This document shows positions 26,128 through 34,505 of a stretch of 35,806 nucleotides of DNA, one piece after another. A model generated the notes under the pieces. It did not search any database. It was not told the DNA's origin and saw nothing but the letters and a program-made list of their open reading frames with translations. The stretch spans positions 1 through 35,806 of the forward strand of contig JAFQQU010000028.1 of assembly GCA_017410445.1 (NCBI GenBank). The letters are read 5' to 3'. Numbering within the stretch: the first letter of the stretch is position 1; each line of letters begins with the position of its first letter. The position numbers and the translations under genes are program-made. Origin of the DNA: Clostridia bacterium (GTDB taxonomy: Bacteria > Bacillota > Clostridia > Christensenellales > Aristaeellaceae).

Positions 26128-29100
26128 ATTCGCTGCTTGAACTGATCCGGGAAAGCCGGAAATGGATCTTGAGGGTGAACCGGGCCATTCTGAAAACAGG
26201 CAAGGCTGACGAGGCTGCAAAAAAAGCGGCAGAAAATGCAGCAATAAAGATGAAGGAGGCGACAGAGGCAGAGAAGGCGGCCTCAGCGAAGAAGGCGGCA
26301 GCGGCTGCAGAGGAAGCAAAAAAGACAGCAGCGAAGAAGGCGGCAGAAGCTGAAGCGGAAGCAACGGCGGCTGAAGAGGAGTGTCTGGACGTTGCTTTGC
26401 AGGTACTGAAAGCCTGCTGCATCAACAGATACTGCGTGGATTTTCTTGGCGGCGAGGCCAGCGGCGTAAGACGATCGTTTGAGCTGCTGGCGGCGTCCAG
26501 AAAAGAGTATAAGGAAGAGGAAGACGAGTATATCTGCGGCAGGAAGGAGGCCCCTGAGGCTGATGAGCTGCTCGGCGGCCCTCCATCCCTGAAGGATCAG
26601 AAGACGCTGAAGAGCGATTCTCTGTCTGTGAAAACGGTGTCGGAGTCGATACTGATGGATTCTCTGCCTGACGGTAAACAGCCTGATGAGTACGAGAAGC
26701 GGTATCTGATGATGATGCAGATCCATCCCATGTATGAAGTCATCAGATTTGCAGAGGAGATTATCCGCGGGGTCCGGGCGGAACTGATGCAGTTTGAAGG
26801 GAAGAGGAACAACGGCCGCTACTGGCAGTCGTTAACAAAGTGGGCAGAGGAGGAAAACAGCCGGGATGAAGCGGTCAGGCTGTGCCGTCAGGTCTGCCGG
26901 GATGCGCTGAAGAAGCGGACCGGCAGGAGTAAAAAGAACTGGCAGATCGAACCGTTTCGGCATCAGGGAAAGCCGCCGAGATTCCTGGATATCTTCGATA
27001 ATCAGTATTCGATTCTCAGTGAGATGGCCGGTGCGGATACGACAGGCAGATCAAACGGGGGAAAGGTCCAGGTGTATTCTGCTCTGTGCGGAAGCCGTAT
27101 GTGCCGGACAATGAAGAAAAGCTTTGATGCGGAGGATGTGCTGCTGGCCATCTATCTCTGGAATAGGATCGGACGGATGCAGGCTGAGTCTGAAGCGGAA
27201 GAACAGAAGAAAAGAAGCGGCATCTGGGTCAGCATTGAGGGCGGCAAGGAAGGATTCGGCGTATACGGCGATAAGCGGATTGCAGCCTCCGGGTTTGTCA
27301 AGCAGGTTGAGGAGGCGCAGAAATCGGCCGGAAAGGACCAGCTGATGGAATTCTTTCGCATCGGCGGTGTGACGGAAGTCAGTCTGACTCCGCTGGCGAA
27401 CGATATTTTCACGAAGAAGCTGCATGCGGTATCCTTAAGCGCGATTGTTGCCGCACTGATATATCGCAAGTGGATATCCCTTAATGAGGAAAGCAGTGAA
27501 ACTCCGCTGACCAGCTTGTGGTTCCGGGTCATTACGGCTGCCGCAGACAAAATGGAAATGGACGCTGCGGTCATTATCGAAAATGAAGAGAATCGGAGTC
27601 CCGATGATGCCGGCGCGGACGGAGAGAAGAACGACGGCAAGAACAGGACAGAGATTTATCTCCCCGGCTGGCTGTGGGAAGCCGTAAAGTATGAGAACCG
27701 AAGAGGCCAGGATTATTTGCGGCTGAACGACAAGAGAGGTTCCGTTGCGCTGACTCAGCGTGCATACCTGCGCTGCAGCAGGTGGATGGAAACAAAATGG
27801 AAAGACGGCAGTGAGGCATTGATGGATCATCGATCGGAGATCGAAGCCGAGTCCGATGTAAGTCAGGAAACAGGAGAGAATCCGACGGATGCTGGAAAGA
27901 AAGCAGAAACGAATACGCCGAACCATGAAAATCCCGAGCGCTTTATGAATATGCTGCTGGAGATCGGCTGGATGAATCAGATGGGAGACGAGGAGATCAG
28001 AAAAGGAAGAGAGCTGCTTTATGCTAAATGTATGATCATCAGGTATCTGGACATCTTGCTGATTGACGGAATGGACGACGGCATGGCCGACAGCTGGGAC
28101 AAACTGAAGAGGCTGATTGAATGGCTGGACGTCACCGAGGTGGATGACAAGCGAAACAATCCCTACATGATTCTCATGAACCATGAGGAGAGTACCCCTG
28201 TCAAGACGGTTTCCGCTGTCGATGTGCTGCTCTGGAAGTTCGTTCAGGGCGATATGCCGAAGGACATACAGAGGTATTCGGAGGCGGTGTGGCGCATGGC
28301 CGATAAGGCGGGCGCCATGATAGCCAACATTCTGGACGGCCCAATGGAAGCAAAGGAAAATTTCAGTTCGCTGAAGAATGTGAAGAAATATGGTCCTGCG
28401 GCGCTGGGCGGCGATACGACGGACGGCATGAAGAATCAGTCCAGTACATGGTGGATGACCCGCGTCATGCGCAGCACATTGGCGTTTCTATACCGGGATG
28501 AGGAAGTGACGCCGTCTTTTGCGCTGGAGAAGCGGAAGTGGGATGGAGAGATCGACTTTGACGAGATACTGGCCAGGAAAGTCGGGGACACCGGCAATGT
28601 TCTGTGGATCCGGGACAGAATAGCCGATCGCTTCCTCGGAATCAAATGGGAAACGCTCAGCAAGCAGCATGACGAATCGCCCGACGAATCCGGCAAAAAA
28701 TGCTATGAGCCGGATGCTGCTATTGTAGAAAAGAGCAGAGCTGCATTTGAGGCATTCTGCAAGGAGCGGAACAGCCGTCAGTGGCGGACAGAGGTTCTGG
28801 ATGCTGGCAATGCGAGGTATTGCATCCGTGTGACTGAGCGAACGCTGACGTTGGGCAGCGGCGCAGCAGCATGGGTGAAGAGCTGCGGTGAAACGGATGA
28901 TTCGTGGATGGATAAGCCCGAGGAGATGAAATGCTTTAAGCAGTACGTCCGCCAGCAGTGGCTGGATGTTGTCTGCGATGCGAGGAGGAAGCAGGAGGAA
29001 AACGAAGAAAAGGCGAAGAGCAGCGGGAAAACTTTAAAGCTGATCAAGAAAAAGCAGCGGGCGCTGGCGGCAGCGCTGCTGGCTGCAAAGGATCTGGCCG

Positions 29101-29405
29101 ATGCCCGGAAGCTGCAGATACAATCGGTAACAACCGCTGTTTATCCTCCTGATTTGAAGGATTCGGACGAACAGAATGCTGCCGGCGGGGATTCTCTCGG
29201 TTTCAAGATGAAATTCAGAGACGGTAAAGAGTGGACCTTTTCGGATGTGTGCTGCGCGATTGAGGTTCTCAAAAGAGAATATCCAGCGGCATACAAGGAA
29301 TACAGAAAAGGCCTGCAGGCCAAGTCGGTGCAGGCGACAACGAAGAATCTGGAGGGCGAAGGCGGGCGCATAACATGGAACGTCACGCGTCAGACGCTGA
29401 AATGA
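26097..29405 (+). CDS. Large protein of unknown function coupled to the polymerase
   Basis: A 1102-aa protein I do not recognise. Residues about 37-98 are a long Ala/Lys/Glu-rich helix. The rest is largely helical with many Trp and Met and several acidic low-complexity linkers (for example near 505-520 and 590-620). A Lys-rich helix near 960-1000 could contact nucleic acid. There is no P-loop, HExxH, DxDGD or membrane segment. The start lies 31 bp inside the polymerase gene with AGGAGG upstream, so the two proteins are made together, probably in fixed ratio, which suggests an obligate complex. A terminator follows. It could be a processivity, template-loading or effector subunit; none of these is shown. 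Confidence 0.88.
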   Translation: MFGFNETAEMNSLLELIRESRKWILRVNRAILKTGKADEAAKKAAENAAIKMKEATEAEKAASAKKAAAAAEEAKKTAAKKAAEAEAEATAAEEECLDVALQVLKACCINRYCVDFLGGEASGVRRSFELLAASRKEYKEEEDEYICGRKEAPEADELLGGPPSLKDQKTLKSDSLSVKTVSESILMDSLPDGKQPDEYEKRYLMMMQIHPMYEVIRFAEEIIRGVRAELMQFEGKRNNGRYWQSLTKWAEEENSRDEAVRLCRQVCRDALKKRTGRSKKNWQIEPFRHQGKPPRFLDIFDNQYSILSEMAGADTTGRSNGGKVQVYSALCGSRMCRTMKKSFDAEDVLLAIYLWNRIGRMQAESEAEEQKKRSGIWVSIEGGKEGFGVYGDKRIAASGFVKQVEEAQKSAGKDQLMEFFRIGGVTEVSLTPLANDIFTKKLHAVSLSAIVAALIYRKWISLNEESSETPLTSLWFRVITAAADKMEMDAAVIIENEENRSPDDAGADGEKNDGKNRTEIYLPGWLWEAVKYENRRGQDYLRLNDKRGSVALTQRAYLRCSRWMETKWKDGSEALMDHRSEIEAESDVSQETGENPTDAGKKAETNTPNHENPERFMNMLLEIGWMNQMGDEEIRKGRELLYAKCMIIRYLDILLIDGMDDGMADSWDKLKRLIEWLDVTEVDDKRNNPYMILMNHEESTPVKTVSAVDVLLWKFVQGDMPKDIQRYSEAVWRMADKAGAMIANILDGPMEAKENFSSLKNVKKYGPAALGGDTTDGMKNQSSTWWMTRVMRSTLAFLYRDEEVTPSFALEKRKWDGEIDFDEILARKVGDTGNVLWIRDRIADRFLGIKWETLSKQHDESPDESGKKCYEPDAAIVEKSRAAFEAFCKERNSRQWRTEVLDAGNARYCIRVTERTLTLGSGAAAWVKSCGETDDSWMDKPEEMKCFKQYVRQQWLDVVCDARRKQEENEEKAKSSGKTLKLIKKKQRALAAALLAAKDLADARKLQIQSVTTAVYPPDLKDSDEQNAAGGDSLGFKMKFRDGKEWTFSDVCCAIEVLKREYPAAYKEYRKGLQAKSVQATTKNLEGEGGRITWNVTRQTLK

Positions 29406-29424
29406 GCAAACCTGAATCAACCGA

Positions 29425-29463
29425 CCCGGAAAGCCCCTCAGTTGGGATTTCCGGGATTTCTTT
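29425..29463 (+). terminator. Rho-independent terminator closing the polymerase operon
   Basis: CCCGGAAA (29425-29432) pairs with TTTCCGGG (29448-29455), followed by ATTTCTTTA. It begins about 20 bp after the stop of the 1102-aa gene. Confidence 0.82.
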
Positions 29464-29508
29464 ACCCTTTACCGATTGAACGGCGACGCCCTCAGAGCCG
29501 GAAGCGGC

Positions 29509-29539
29509 TTTAAATATGCTCTCTGAGGTGTGTTATAAT
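29509..29539 (+). promoter_or_regulatory. Extended -10 promoter for the phosphoesterase-phosphatase gene
   Basis: TATAAT at 29534-29539 is preceded by TGT. The surrounding 14-mer GTGTGTTATAATAA (29528-29541) is identical to that of the polymerase promoter. The -35 is weak (TTTAAA at 29509 with a long spacer), as is common for extended -10 promoters. Confidence 0.72.
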
Positions 29540-29576
29540 AACAGTCAACAGAAGATGAATGAGGAGGCTGCGAATA

Positions 29577-30752
29577 ATGTCTTTGCTGAACGATTATGAA
29601 CAGAGGACGGCATGGAAATATGAGCCGGTGCGCGGCTGCTTTCAGACGGCGGATGGACTGACCAACAAGGTGGCATGGAGCGGCGGCTATAAGCGTTTCC
29701 CCGGCACGACGGTTGTGTTCCGCCTTGGAAAGAGGGAGACCTATATGATCCGCCTCATGCAGAGCGTGCTTGACTGCAAGCTGAAGGATACTGGGATGCT
29801 GGCCGCGCCCTTGCCCGTTTCTGCGCTTCACATGACGCTGCACGATCTGGTCTCGCCCGAACGCTGCGAATCCGACCCGGCTGACACGGATGCATACAAC
29901 CGGGAGCTGGCCGTGAGCCTCGAACGAGCTGCGGCGACCGTCGAGGGCATCCGGCGCGACTTCGGCGAGAGAAAAATCCGTCTTACGGCGGACAGAATGG
30001 TCAATATGGTGTCCAAATCGCTGGTATTGATGCTGAAGCCGCAGACCGAGGAAGACTACGCGCTCCTGATGGAGATGTACGGACGGTTTGACGGAATCGT
30101 CAGCCTGCCCTATCCGCTCACCCCGCATATCACGCTGGCTTACTACAAGCCGGGCCAGCTCGACGGGGACAGGCTGGGCGAGGCGATTGATTTTGCGCAG
30201 ATCCGCCCGGACAGCGCGCCGGTATTTGAGTTTTCCCCGATGGATCTCACGGCGCAGATGTTCCGCGATATGCAGAACTATGCGGATGTGCCCGCCCGCA
30301 TCTGCTTCTGCTGCGACGGCGGCCTGAACAGAAGCGTCATGGCGGCGAATATCCTGACTCATATGGCGGAAGCGCGAGGCCTTAAGGCGGTCGGCGAGGC
30401 GAGAGCCGCCTTCCGGGGCACACAGGACTGCTCTGTTCCGCAGGAGGTATGGGACACGCTGGAAGCGCACGGAATCCGCCCGGACAAGGCGTATGCCTGT
30501 GCTCGGCGTCTGGAGGATGAGGACGCCGCCCGCTTTACCGATTTCGCCGGCATCTCCGCCGCCGCGATGGACCGGATTTCCCGGCTTGACCTGACCGGAG
30601 AGAGGGAGTATGAGGCGGGCGATTTCTTCTTCGGCGTGCGCGATCCGCAGTACGGCGAGATCAGCTATGAGCAGGCGTTTATCGAGCTGAAGGAGCGCGC
30701 GGCGCGCTGGCTGGACGCTTTTGAGGCGGAAAGTAAACTGTTTGTAAAGTAG
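29577..30752 (+). CDS. 2H phosphoesterase fused to low-molecular-weight phosphatase-like domain
   Basis: A 391-aa fusion. Residues about 1-225 carry the paired motifs of the 2H (LigT/CPDase) superfamily: His85-x-Thr87 (LHMTLH) and His184-x-Thr186 (PHITLAYY). Members act on 2',3'-cyclic phosphates or 2',5' bonds of RNA. Residues about 240-390 resemble low-molecular-weight protein tyrosine phosphatase or ArsC-like enzymes: a P-loop CDGGLNRS with Cys246 and Arg252 (C-x5-R-S), and a late RDP (Asp356) in place of the general-acid Asp-Pro, then a closing amphipathic helix. I used the ATG at 29577 because GAGGAGG precedes it. It has its own promoter and terminator-bounded unit. RNA end processing plus dephosphorylation is the suggested role; substrates are unknown. 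Confidence 0.82.
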   Translation: MSLLNDYEQRTAWKYEPVRGCFQTADGLTNKVAWSGGYKRFPGTTVVFRLGKRETYMIRLMQSVLDCKLKDTGMLAAPLPVSALHMTLHDLVSPERCESDPADTDAYNRELAVSLERAAATVEGIRRDFGERKIRLTADRMVNMVSKSLVLMLKPQTEEDYALLMEMYGRFDGIVSLPYPLTPHITLAYYKPGQLDGDRLGEAIDFAQIRPDSAPVFEFSPMDLTAQMFRDMQNYADVPARICFCCDGGLNRSVMAANILTHMAEARGLKAVGEARAAFRGTQDCSVPQEVWDTLEAHGIRPDKAYACARRLEDEDAARFTDFAGISAAAMDRISRLDLTGEREYEAGDFFFGVRDPQYGEISYEQAFIELKERAARWLDAFEAESKLFVK

Positions 30753-30837
30753 ATGTGCGCACGCATGGACCGGGCGGACGGGAAAGCGCCGGTCTGGGTA
30801 TGAATTGCGGTTAATGCAAAAATAACAAATGAAATTG
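30753..30837 (+). other. Short AT-richer spacer before promoter
   Basis: This stretch between the fusion gene stop and the next promoter has no open frame with a ribosome site and no complete terminator. Read-through from the upstream gene is therefore possible. Confidence 0.5.
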
Positions 30838-30866
30838 TTGACGGATGCATTGGCCGGTGTTATACT
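30838..30866 (+). promoter_or_regulatory. Strong sigma-A promoter for the structured leader and last operon
   Basis: TTGACG at 30838-30843, a 17-bp spacer and TATACT at 30861-30866, with TGT directly before the -10. Predicted transcription start is near 30873, leaving a leader of about 376 nt before the next start codon. Confidence 0.88.
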
Positions 30867-30872
30867 ATACAA

Positions 30873-31153
30873 CCCAGCCGAAAACATCCTTCGGATGGAA
30901 ATTGTTTAACTGAATATTCACCAGTTCAAGGGATTGCCGTGAGAAAGGCACGGCACATGTCGGGCAGGAACAGAAAGAGACCAACGAAGGCAGAGAACGA
31001 CATGCGGCAGAGTATGCCGCAGAGGAAAGAAGACAGCATTCCGAACCGACATGCAGCGCCTGTGATCAGGCGCTCATTCCCGACGATTGAACTGACCGTC
31101 GGCGAGCCAATAACCCCGAAAATTTTGTTCCGGAGGTTATTGGCCGCCTTTTT
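30873..31153 (+). ncRNA. Structured leader RNA or independent small RNA (candidate)
   Basis: Between a strong promoter and a terminator lie about 280 nt with consecutive perfect stems. They are CATCC/GGATG (30885-30897), TGCCGTG/CACGGCA (30935-30955), GCGGCA/TGCCGC (31004-31020), AGCGCCTG/CAGGCGCT (31055-31074) and CCGACG/CGTCGG (31080-31102), and then the terminator stem. The fifth stem and the base of the terminator share two bases, so they could compete. No coding frame here has a ribosome site. I recognise no known riboswitch class. Confidence 0.68.
31101..31153 (+). terminator. Strong terminator or attenuator in the leader
   Basis: GCCAATAACC (31105-31114) pairs perfectly with GGTTATTGGC (31135-31144). 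An outer GGC/GCC extends the stem, and TTTTT follows at 31149-31153. It ends 95 bp before the next start codon, so it either ends a separate RNA or attenuates the operon. Confidence 0.9.
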
Positions 31154-31248
31154 CTCTCCCCAAACCGCATCCGTGAGATTTCTGCCGGGTGCTGTTTGCT
31201 TTTTGGGAGAGCCGATGAGATTGACTGATGAGAAGGAGGTCTTCGAAG

Positions 31249-31998
31249 ATGAACATTGCGGATATTTACAAGGCTGCGCCCGGGTCCCGTTTTCTGGCGG
31301 TATGCAGCCAGAAGGCGCAGGAGGAGATGGTCGATACGCTGTGCTCGGCCATGCCGGACGAATTCAGGGAAAAGACGCTTCTCAACACCGGCCCGATTGT
31401 CTCGATGGACGTCGCAGCCGACGATCATCCGAATCGCTTCTCCGATCTCCTCGGCCTGTGCGGCAAGCTGGTCATTTCGGCGGGCAGGCGGAGCCATTTC
31501 GAGGGCCTGCTGCTGCTGAATGTGTCCGGACTGACCGCCTCGGCCGACCGGATGCGTCTGAAGGCGCTGGGCGAGGTGCTGGCGCTGAAGGACGGTCTCG
31601 CGTCCAAGTGCGTGACCCTGATCTATGGCCCGGAGAAGGAGAGGGAAATCCTTCAGTGCGCCGATGATCTGGATTTCGACGGCCGGCTGAAGGTGATCAG
31701 CTTCGAACGGAGCGCTGAGCCGGAGCTGAACGAGCTCCTTGAAAAGCACAGACTGCGCTGCGGTTCGGTCAGGGCCAGAAAGCGGATTCAGTCGGTGCTT
31801 CAGGAGATGGCGGAGCATGACGGCTTCAGCGCAGGCAAGTTCATCCGGATCTGCGGAAACGACGAGGGGGTCATCACCGCGGAGACGGTTTCTGCCATAC
31901 TGGATGATCCCTATTCTTATGTAAATCGGATCAGGAAGGCCGCAAAGCTGCGCGGCGATTCGTCCGCGCGGAAGATCGGCTTCCAATCCGACCGCTGA
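31249..31998 (+). CDS. Unknown protein, possibly a degenerate AAA-like subunit
   Basis: A 249-aa protein without a P-loop. It has strands that look like a Walker B (GLLLLNVSGL) and a sensor-1 strand (KCVTLIYG), then a C-terminal four-helix region resembling the lid of AAA+ proteins, so it may be an inactive AAA-like subunit; this is a weak inference. No membrane segment is present. The ATG at 31249 was chosen because AAGGAGG precedes it; an earlier in-frame start has no site. It is the first gene after the structured leader and lies 26 bp before the VirD4-like ATPase, paralleling the minus operon where an inactive ATPase sits beside an active one. Confidence 0.8.
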   Translation: MNIADIYKAAPGSRFLAVCSQKAQEEMVDTLCSAMPDEFREKTLLNTGPIVSMDVAADDHPNRFSDLLGLCGKLVISAGRRSHFEGLLLLNVSGLTASADRMRLKALGEVLALKDGLASKCVTLIYGPEKEREILQCADDLDFDGRLKVISFERSAEPELNELLEKHRLRCGSVRARKRIQSVLQEMAEHDGFSAGKFIRICGNDEGVITAETVSAILDDPYSYVNRIRKAAKLRGDSSARKIGFQSDR

Positions 31999-32024
31999 AC
32001 GACAGAAAAGGAGGAGATGAGCAG

Positions 32025-33449
32025 ATGTATTTTGAGAAATATATGAATCAGGTGTATACCTCTTCCGGCTGGGCGTCCGATGCCGAGTTTGCTGGTTCGC
32101 GGGGCTGCCTCAAGGGCAGCTGGGACAAGGCTCCGGAGGAAGGCGGCGTCATTCTGTACAGCCGCGGCGGCGAGCTGGTGGTGGATGGCGGCGCAGAATG
32201 TCGGCACGTGCTGATCAACGGCGCGACGGGTACCGGGAAATCGCGGCTGATCATCCTTCCCTCGCTCCTCTATTCGCTCCGGGCAAAGGAGAAGCGATCG
32301 TTCGTCGTGTTCGACGTCAAGGGCGAGCTGAGGGCGGCGACCGAGCCAACAGCCCGGGAAAACGGTTACAATCTCCTCGGTATCAACTTCCGCAATCCGT
32401 CCGCGGGCGACCGGTGGAACCCCTTCAGCCGTGCGAACCTGCTGTATGCGGCCGGGGATGAGGTGGAGCAGAAGAAGGCGTGGAAGATGGTTGAGGACAT
32501 CATCGCGAGCGTCTTCAACGATGGCAGCGCGAACCGGGTCGATCCCTTCTGGCGGATCAGCTCGGCGGACCTGTTCCGAGGCATCTGCGCGGTGATCTGG
32601 GGCGCGAAGAAGAGCATTACCCTTCAGGAGGTGCTTCGGCTGACCGATACCATTCCCGGCGACAAGGACGACGACGACGAATGCGAGCTGTTCGTCGCCG
32701 CCGACCGGCTCGGCTCGAAATCCTCGGCGCAGCGGCTGCTTGCGGGCTTCAGGCGAGGCTCCAATCAGACGCGGGGCAACATTCTCTCCTGCTACCGGGG
32801 ATACCTCTCTCCGGTGGTTGCGAGAGACGACGTTCTGGAGATGGTGTCCGGCAGGAACAGCGTGGACTTCCGCCAGATCGGCGTCCGTCCGACGGTGCTC
32901 TATGTCACCCTGCCCGATGACAGTACCGCGCTGGGCGGCCTGCAGGGCATTCTGCTCACGCAGCTGATGCAGGAGCTGAACGAATGCGCAATGAAGAACG
33001 GCGGCTGCCTGCCGGTGCGCACGGAGATGTATCTGGACGAGGTCTGCAACATCAAGCCGGCCATTCCGTCGCTTGAGACGGCGCTTACCATCGCGCGGTC
33101 CCGCGGCATCCGCTACATTCTGACGATTCAGAGCTACGCGCAGCTCGTCGGCGTGTACGGCAGCGCGGCGGAGACCATCGCCGCCAACTGCTCCTCGTGG
33201 ATTGCGCTCAACATCGCCAAGGACGAGACCTTCCGCAACAAGCTGTCCTGCCTGTGCGGCTGCAACGCGCTGGGCGAACCGCTCATCACGCCGTCTCAGC
33301 TCGCGCTGCTCAGCTACGAGCAGGCGATCGTCATCCGCGAACGGTGCGCGCCCTACTTCACGCAGCTGGAGGACGTCGGCAAGGTGCAGAAGCGTCTGAT
33401 CGCGCGTTCTGCGAAGAACAGGCGGCTGTCCGAGCGCTTCTCCGCATAA
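32025..33449 (+). CDS. Soluble VirD4/TraG-like coupling ATPase
   Basis: A 474-aa ATPase of the VirD4/TraG family. Walker A GATGTGKS spans residues 66-73 (Lys72). The family motif FVVFDVKGEL follows, then GINFRNPSAGDRWNPF, Walker B MYLDEV with Asp338-Glu339, and the sensor ILTIQSYAQL. The N-terminal membrane helices of canonical VirD4 are absent, so it should be soluble. VirD4 proteins deliver relaxase-DNA to type IV secretion channels, but neither a relaxase nor channel genes are present, so the role here is probably different. The ATG at 32025 follows AAGGAGGAG. It sits between the unknown 249-aa gene and a one-TM protein that could serve as a separate membrane anchor. Confidence 0.92.
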   Translation: MYFEKYMNQVYTSSGWASDAEFAGSRGCLKGSWDKAPEEGGVILYSRGGELVVDGGAECRHVLINGATGTGKSRLIILPSLLYSLRAKEKRSFVVFDVKGELRAATEPTARENGYNLLGINFRNPSAGDRWNPFSRANLLYAAGDEVEQKKAWKMVEDIIASVFNDGSANRVDPFWRISSADLFRGICAVIWGAKKSITLQEVLRLTDTIPGDKDDDDECELFVAADRLGSKSSAQRLLAGFRRGSNQTRGNILSCYRGYLSPVVARDDVLEMVSGRNSVDFRQIGVRPTVLYVTLPDDSTALGGLQGILLTQLMQELNECAMKNGGCLPVRTEMYLDEVCNIKPAIPSLETALTIARSRGIRYILTIQSYAQLVGVYGSAAETIAANCSSWIALNIAKDETFRNKLSCLCGCNALGEPLITPSQLALLSYEQAIVIRERCAPYFTQLEDVGKVQKRLIARSAKNRRLSERFSA

Positions 33450-33533
33450 ACCGTTTTTCATGATACCGACGGCGCGCGGCCCGAGGGCGGTGCGCCGGAC
33501 TGACCCTGAATCGACGAACAAAGGAGGCTGTGT

Positions 33534-33821
33534 ATGCCCAACAACCGAGAGAAACATCCGCATGAGCCCGACCGGAATCCCGAGACGCTGAAGAAGGAGA
33601 ATCTGTTCTATGACGGAGTGATTTGCGTTCTCCGCATCGCGCTGGTCTGCATGTTCATCTGGACGATGGTCAATGTCGTGATGCTGGCCAATTACCGGCG
33701 CGCGCTCCGGCCGGATTTTTCCATCGGGCGGATCACCTCCGCTCCGGTTTCCTTCGGCGAAACGCATGGACTCATCGGATTCCTTGCCGGGTTCATGATC
33801 CCGGAGGAGAATGCAGGCTGA
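33534..33821 (+). CDS. Small single-pass membrane protein
   Basis: A 95-aa protein. Residues 1 to about 28 are charged and polar, residues about 30-52 are one strong membrane helix (VLRIALVCMFIWTMVNVVML), and the rest has a second mildly hydrophobic stretch near the end. The ATG at 33534 follows AAAGGAGG. It comes 84 bp after the VirD4-like gene, whose product lacks membrane helices, so it may act as its anchor (inference). No family is recognised. Confidence 0.8.
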   Translation: MPNNREKHPHEPDRNPETLKKENLFYDGVICVLRIALVCMFIWTMVNVVMLANYRRALRPDFSIGRITSAPVSFGETHGLIGFLAGFMIPEENAG

Positions 33822-33875
33822 CTGGACGGCGAAAAGAACTGAATGATATACGACAGAATATGAGGAGGGACGCTT

Positions 33876-34445
33876 ATGATGAAGACGACTGAACTGATCC
33901 GCGAATTTCTGAACAGCACCGACCGCCCGTTTAAGCGCGTAAGGAACCACTTCAGTACGATGTTTTGCGGCGCACGCAGGATGAATGCCATTCGCATAGC
34001 GCTGATTGGGCGCGGGGATGGCATCAGGATGCTGTTTTCCTTCCCCATGGTGCCGGAGGACGGGCAGATGAGCGGCGTCCGGGAATATCTGAATCGGATT
34101 AACGGACGGCTGACGCACGGAAGGATGGAAATCATCGAGGGCGTCAACGAGATCATGTACAGCGTTCTCATTCCCGTCGGGCAGCCGACGGACAGCGGGC
34201 AGATTTTTATTCAGCTCAGAAAGATGCTGTGCTTCGGCGCGATGATGATCGATTCGATGGCGGAGGACCTCGTCTGCCTGATGGCGATCCCGGATGCGGA
34301 CGCGGCGGGCCGCGCGGAGCAGGCTGTGCTGCCGGAGCTGCCGTATGAATGGCCCGATCTCCCGGTTCACCGGCTGGATGAACCGGAGGAGGAGGGGGAC
34401 AGCACGACCCACAGCATCGACAAGCCGGACGCGAGCCTGTTCTGA
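33876..34445 (+). CDS. YbjN-like protein (fifth copy)
   Basis: A 189-aa protein. Residues 1 to about 140 have the strand-helix order of the type A YbjN-like proteins at 15447 and 16874: an N-terminal helix, a curved sheet, a helix containing YLNRINGRLTHGRM, a strand, and a closing helix rich in Met. The tail is acidic and Pro-rich. The ATG at 33876 follows GAGGAGGG, with a second ATG one codon on. Its presence in a second operon links that operon to the TerY-P region. The similarity is distant and judged by eye. Confidence 0.7.
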   Translation: MMKTTELIREFLNSTDRPFKRVRNHFSTMFCGARRMNAIRIALIGRGDGIRMLFSFPMVPEDGQMSGVREYLNRINGRLTHGRMEIIEGVNEIMYSVLIPVGQPTDSGQIFIQLRKMLCFGAMMIDSMAEDLVCLMAIPDADAAGRAEQAVLPELPYEWPDLPVHRLDEPEEEGDSTTHSIDKPDASLF

Positions 34446-34505
34446 TCGGAGGAGGGTGCGGACGGATACGGAGGAATCGGATGAGCGAAACGGAGGGGAA
34501 TCGGA

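Noticed and set aside
30939..31667. A 242-codon plus-strand frame starting in the structured leader.
   Set aside because: It has no ribosome site, crosses the terminator hairpin and runs out of frame through the better-supported gene at 31249.
9170..33449. Integrated conjugative element, suggested by VirD4/TraD-like ATPases.
   Set aside because: No relaxase, integrase, VirB4/VirB6-like protein, oriT-like inverted repeat or att-flanked tRNA is visible in the window.
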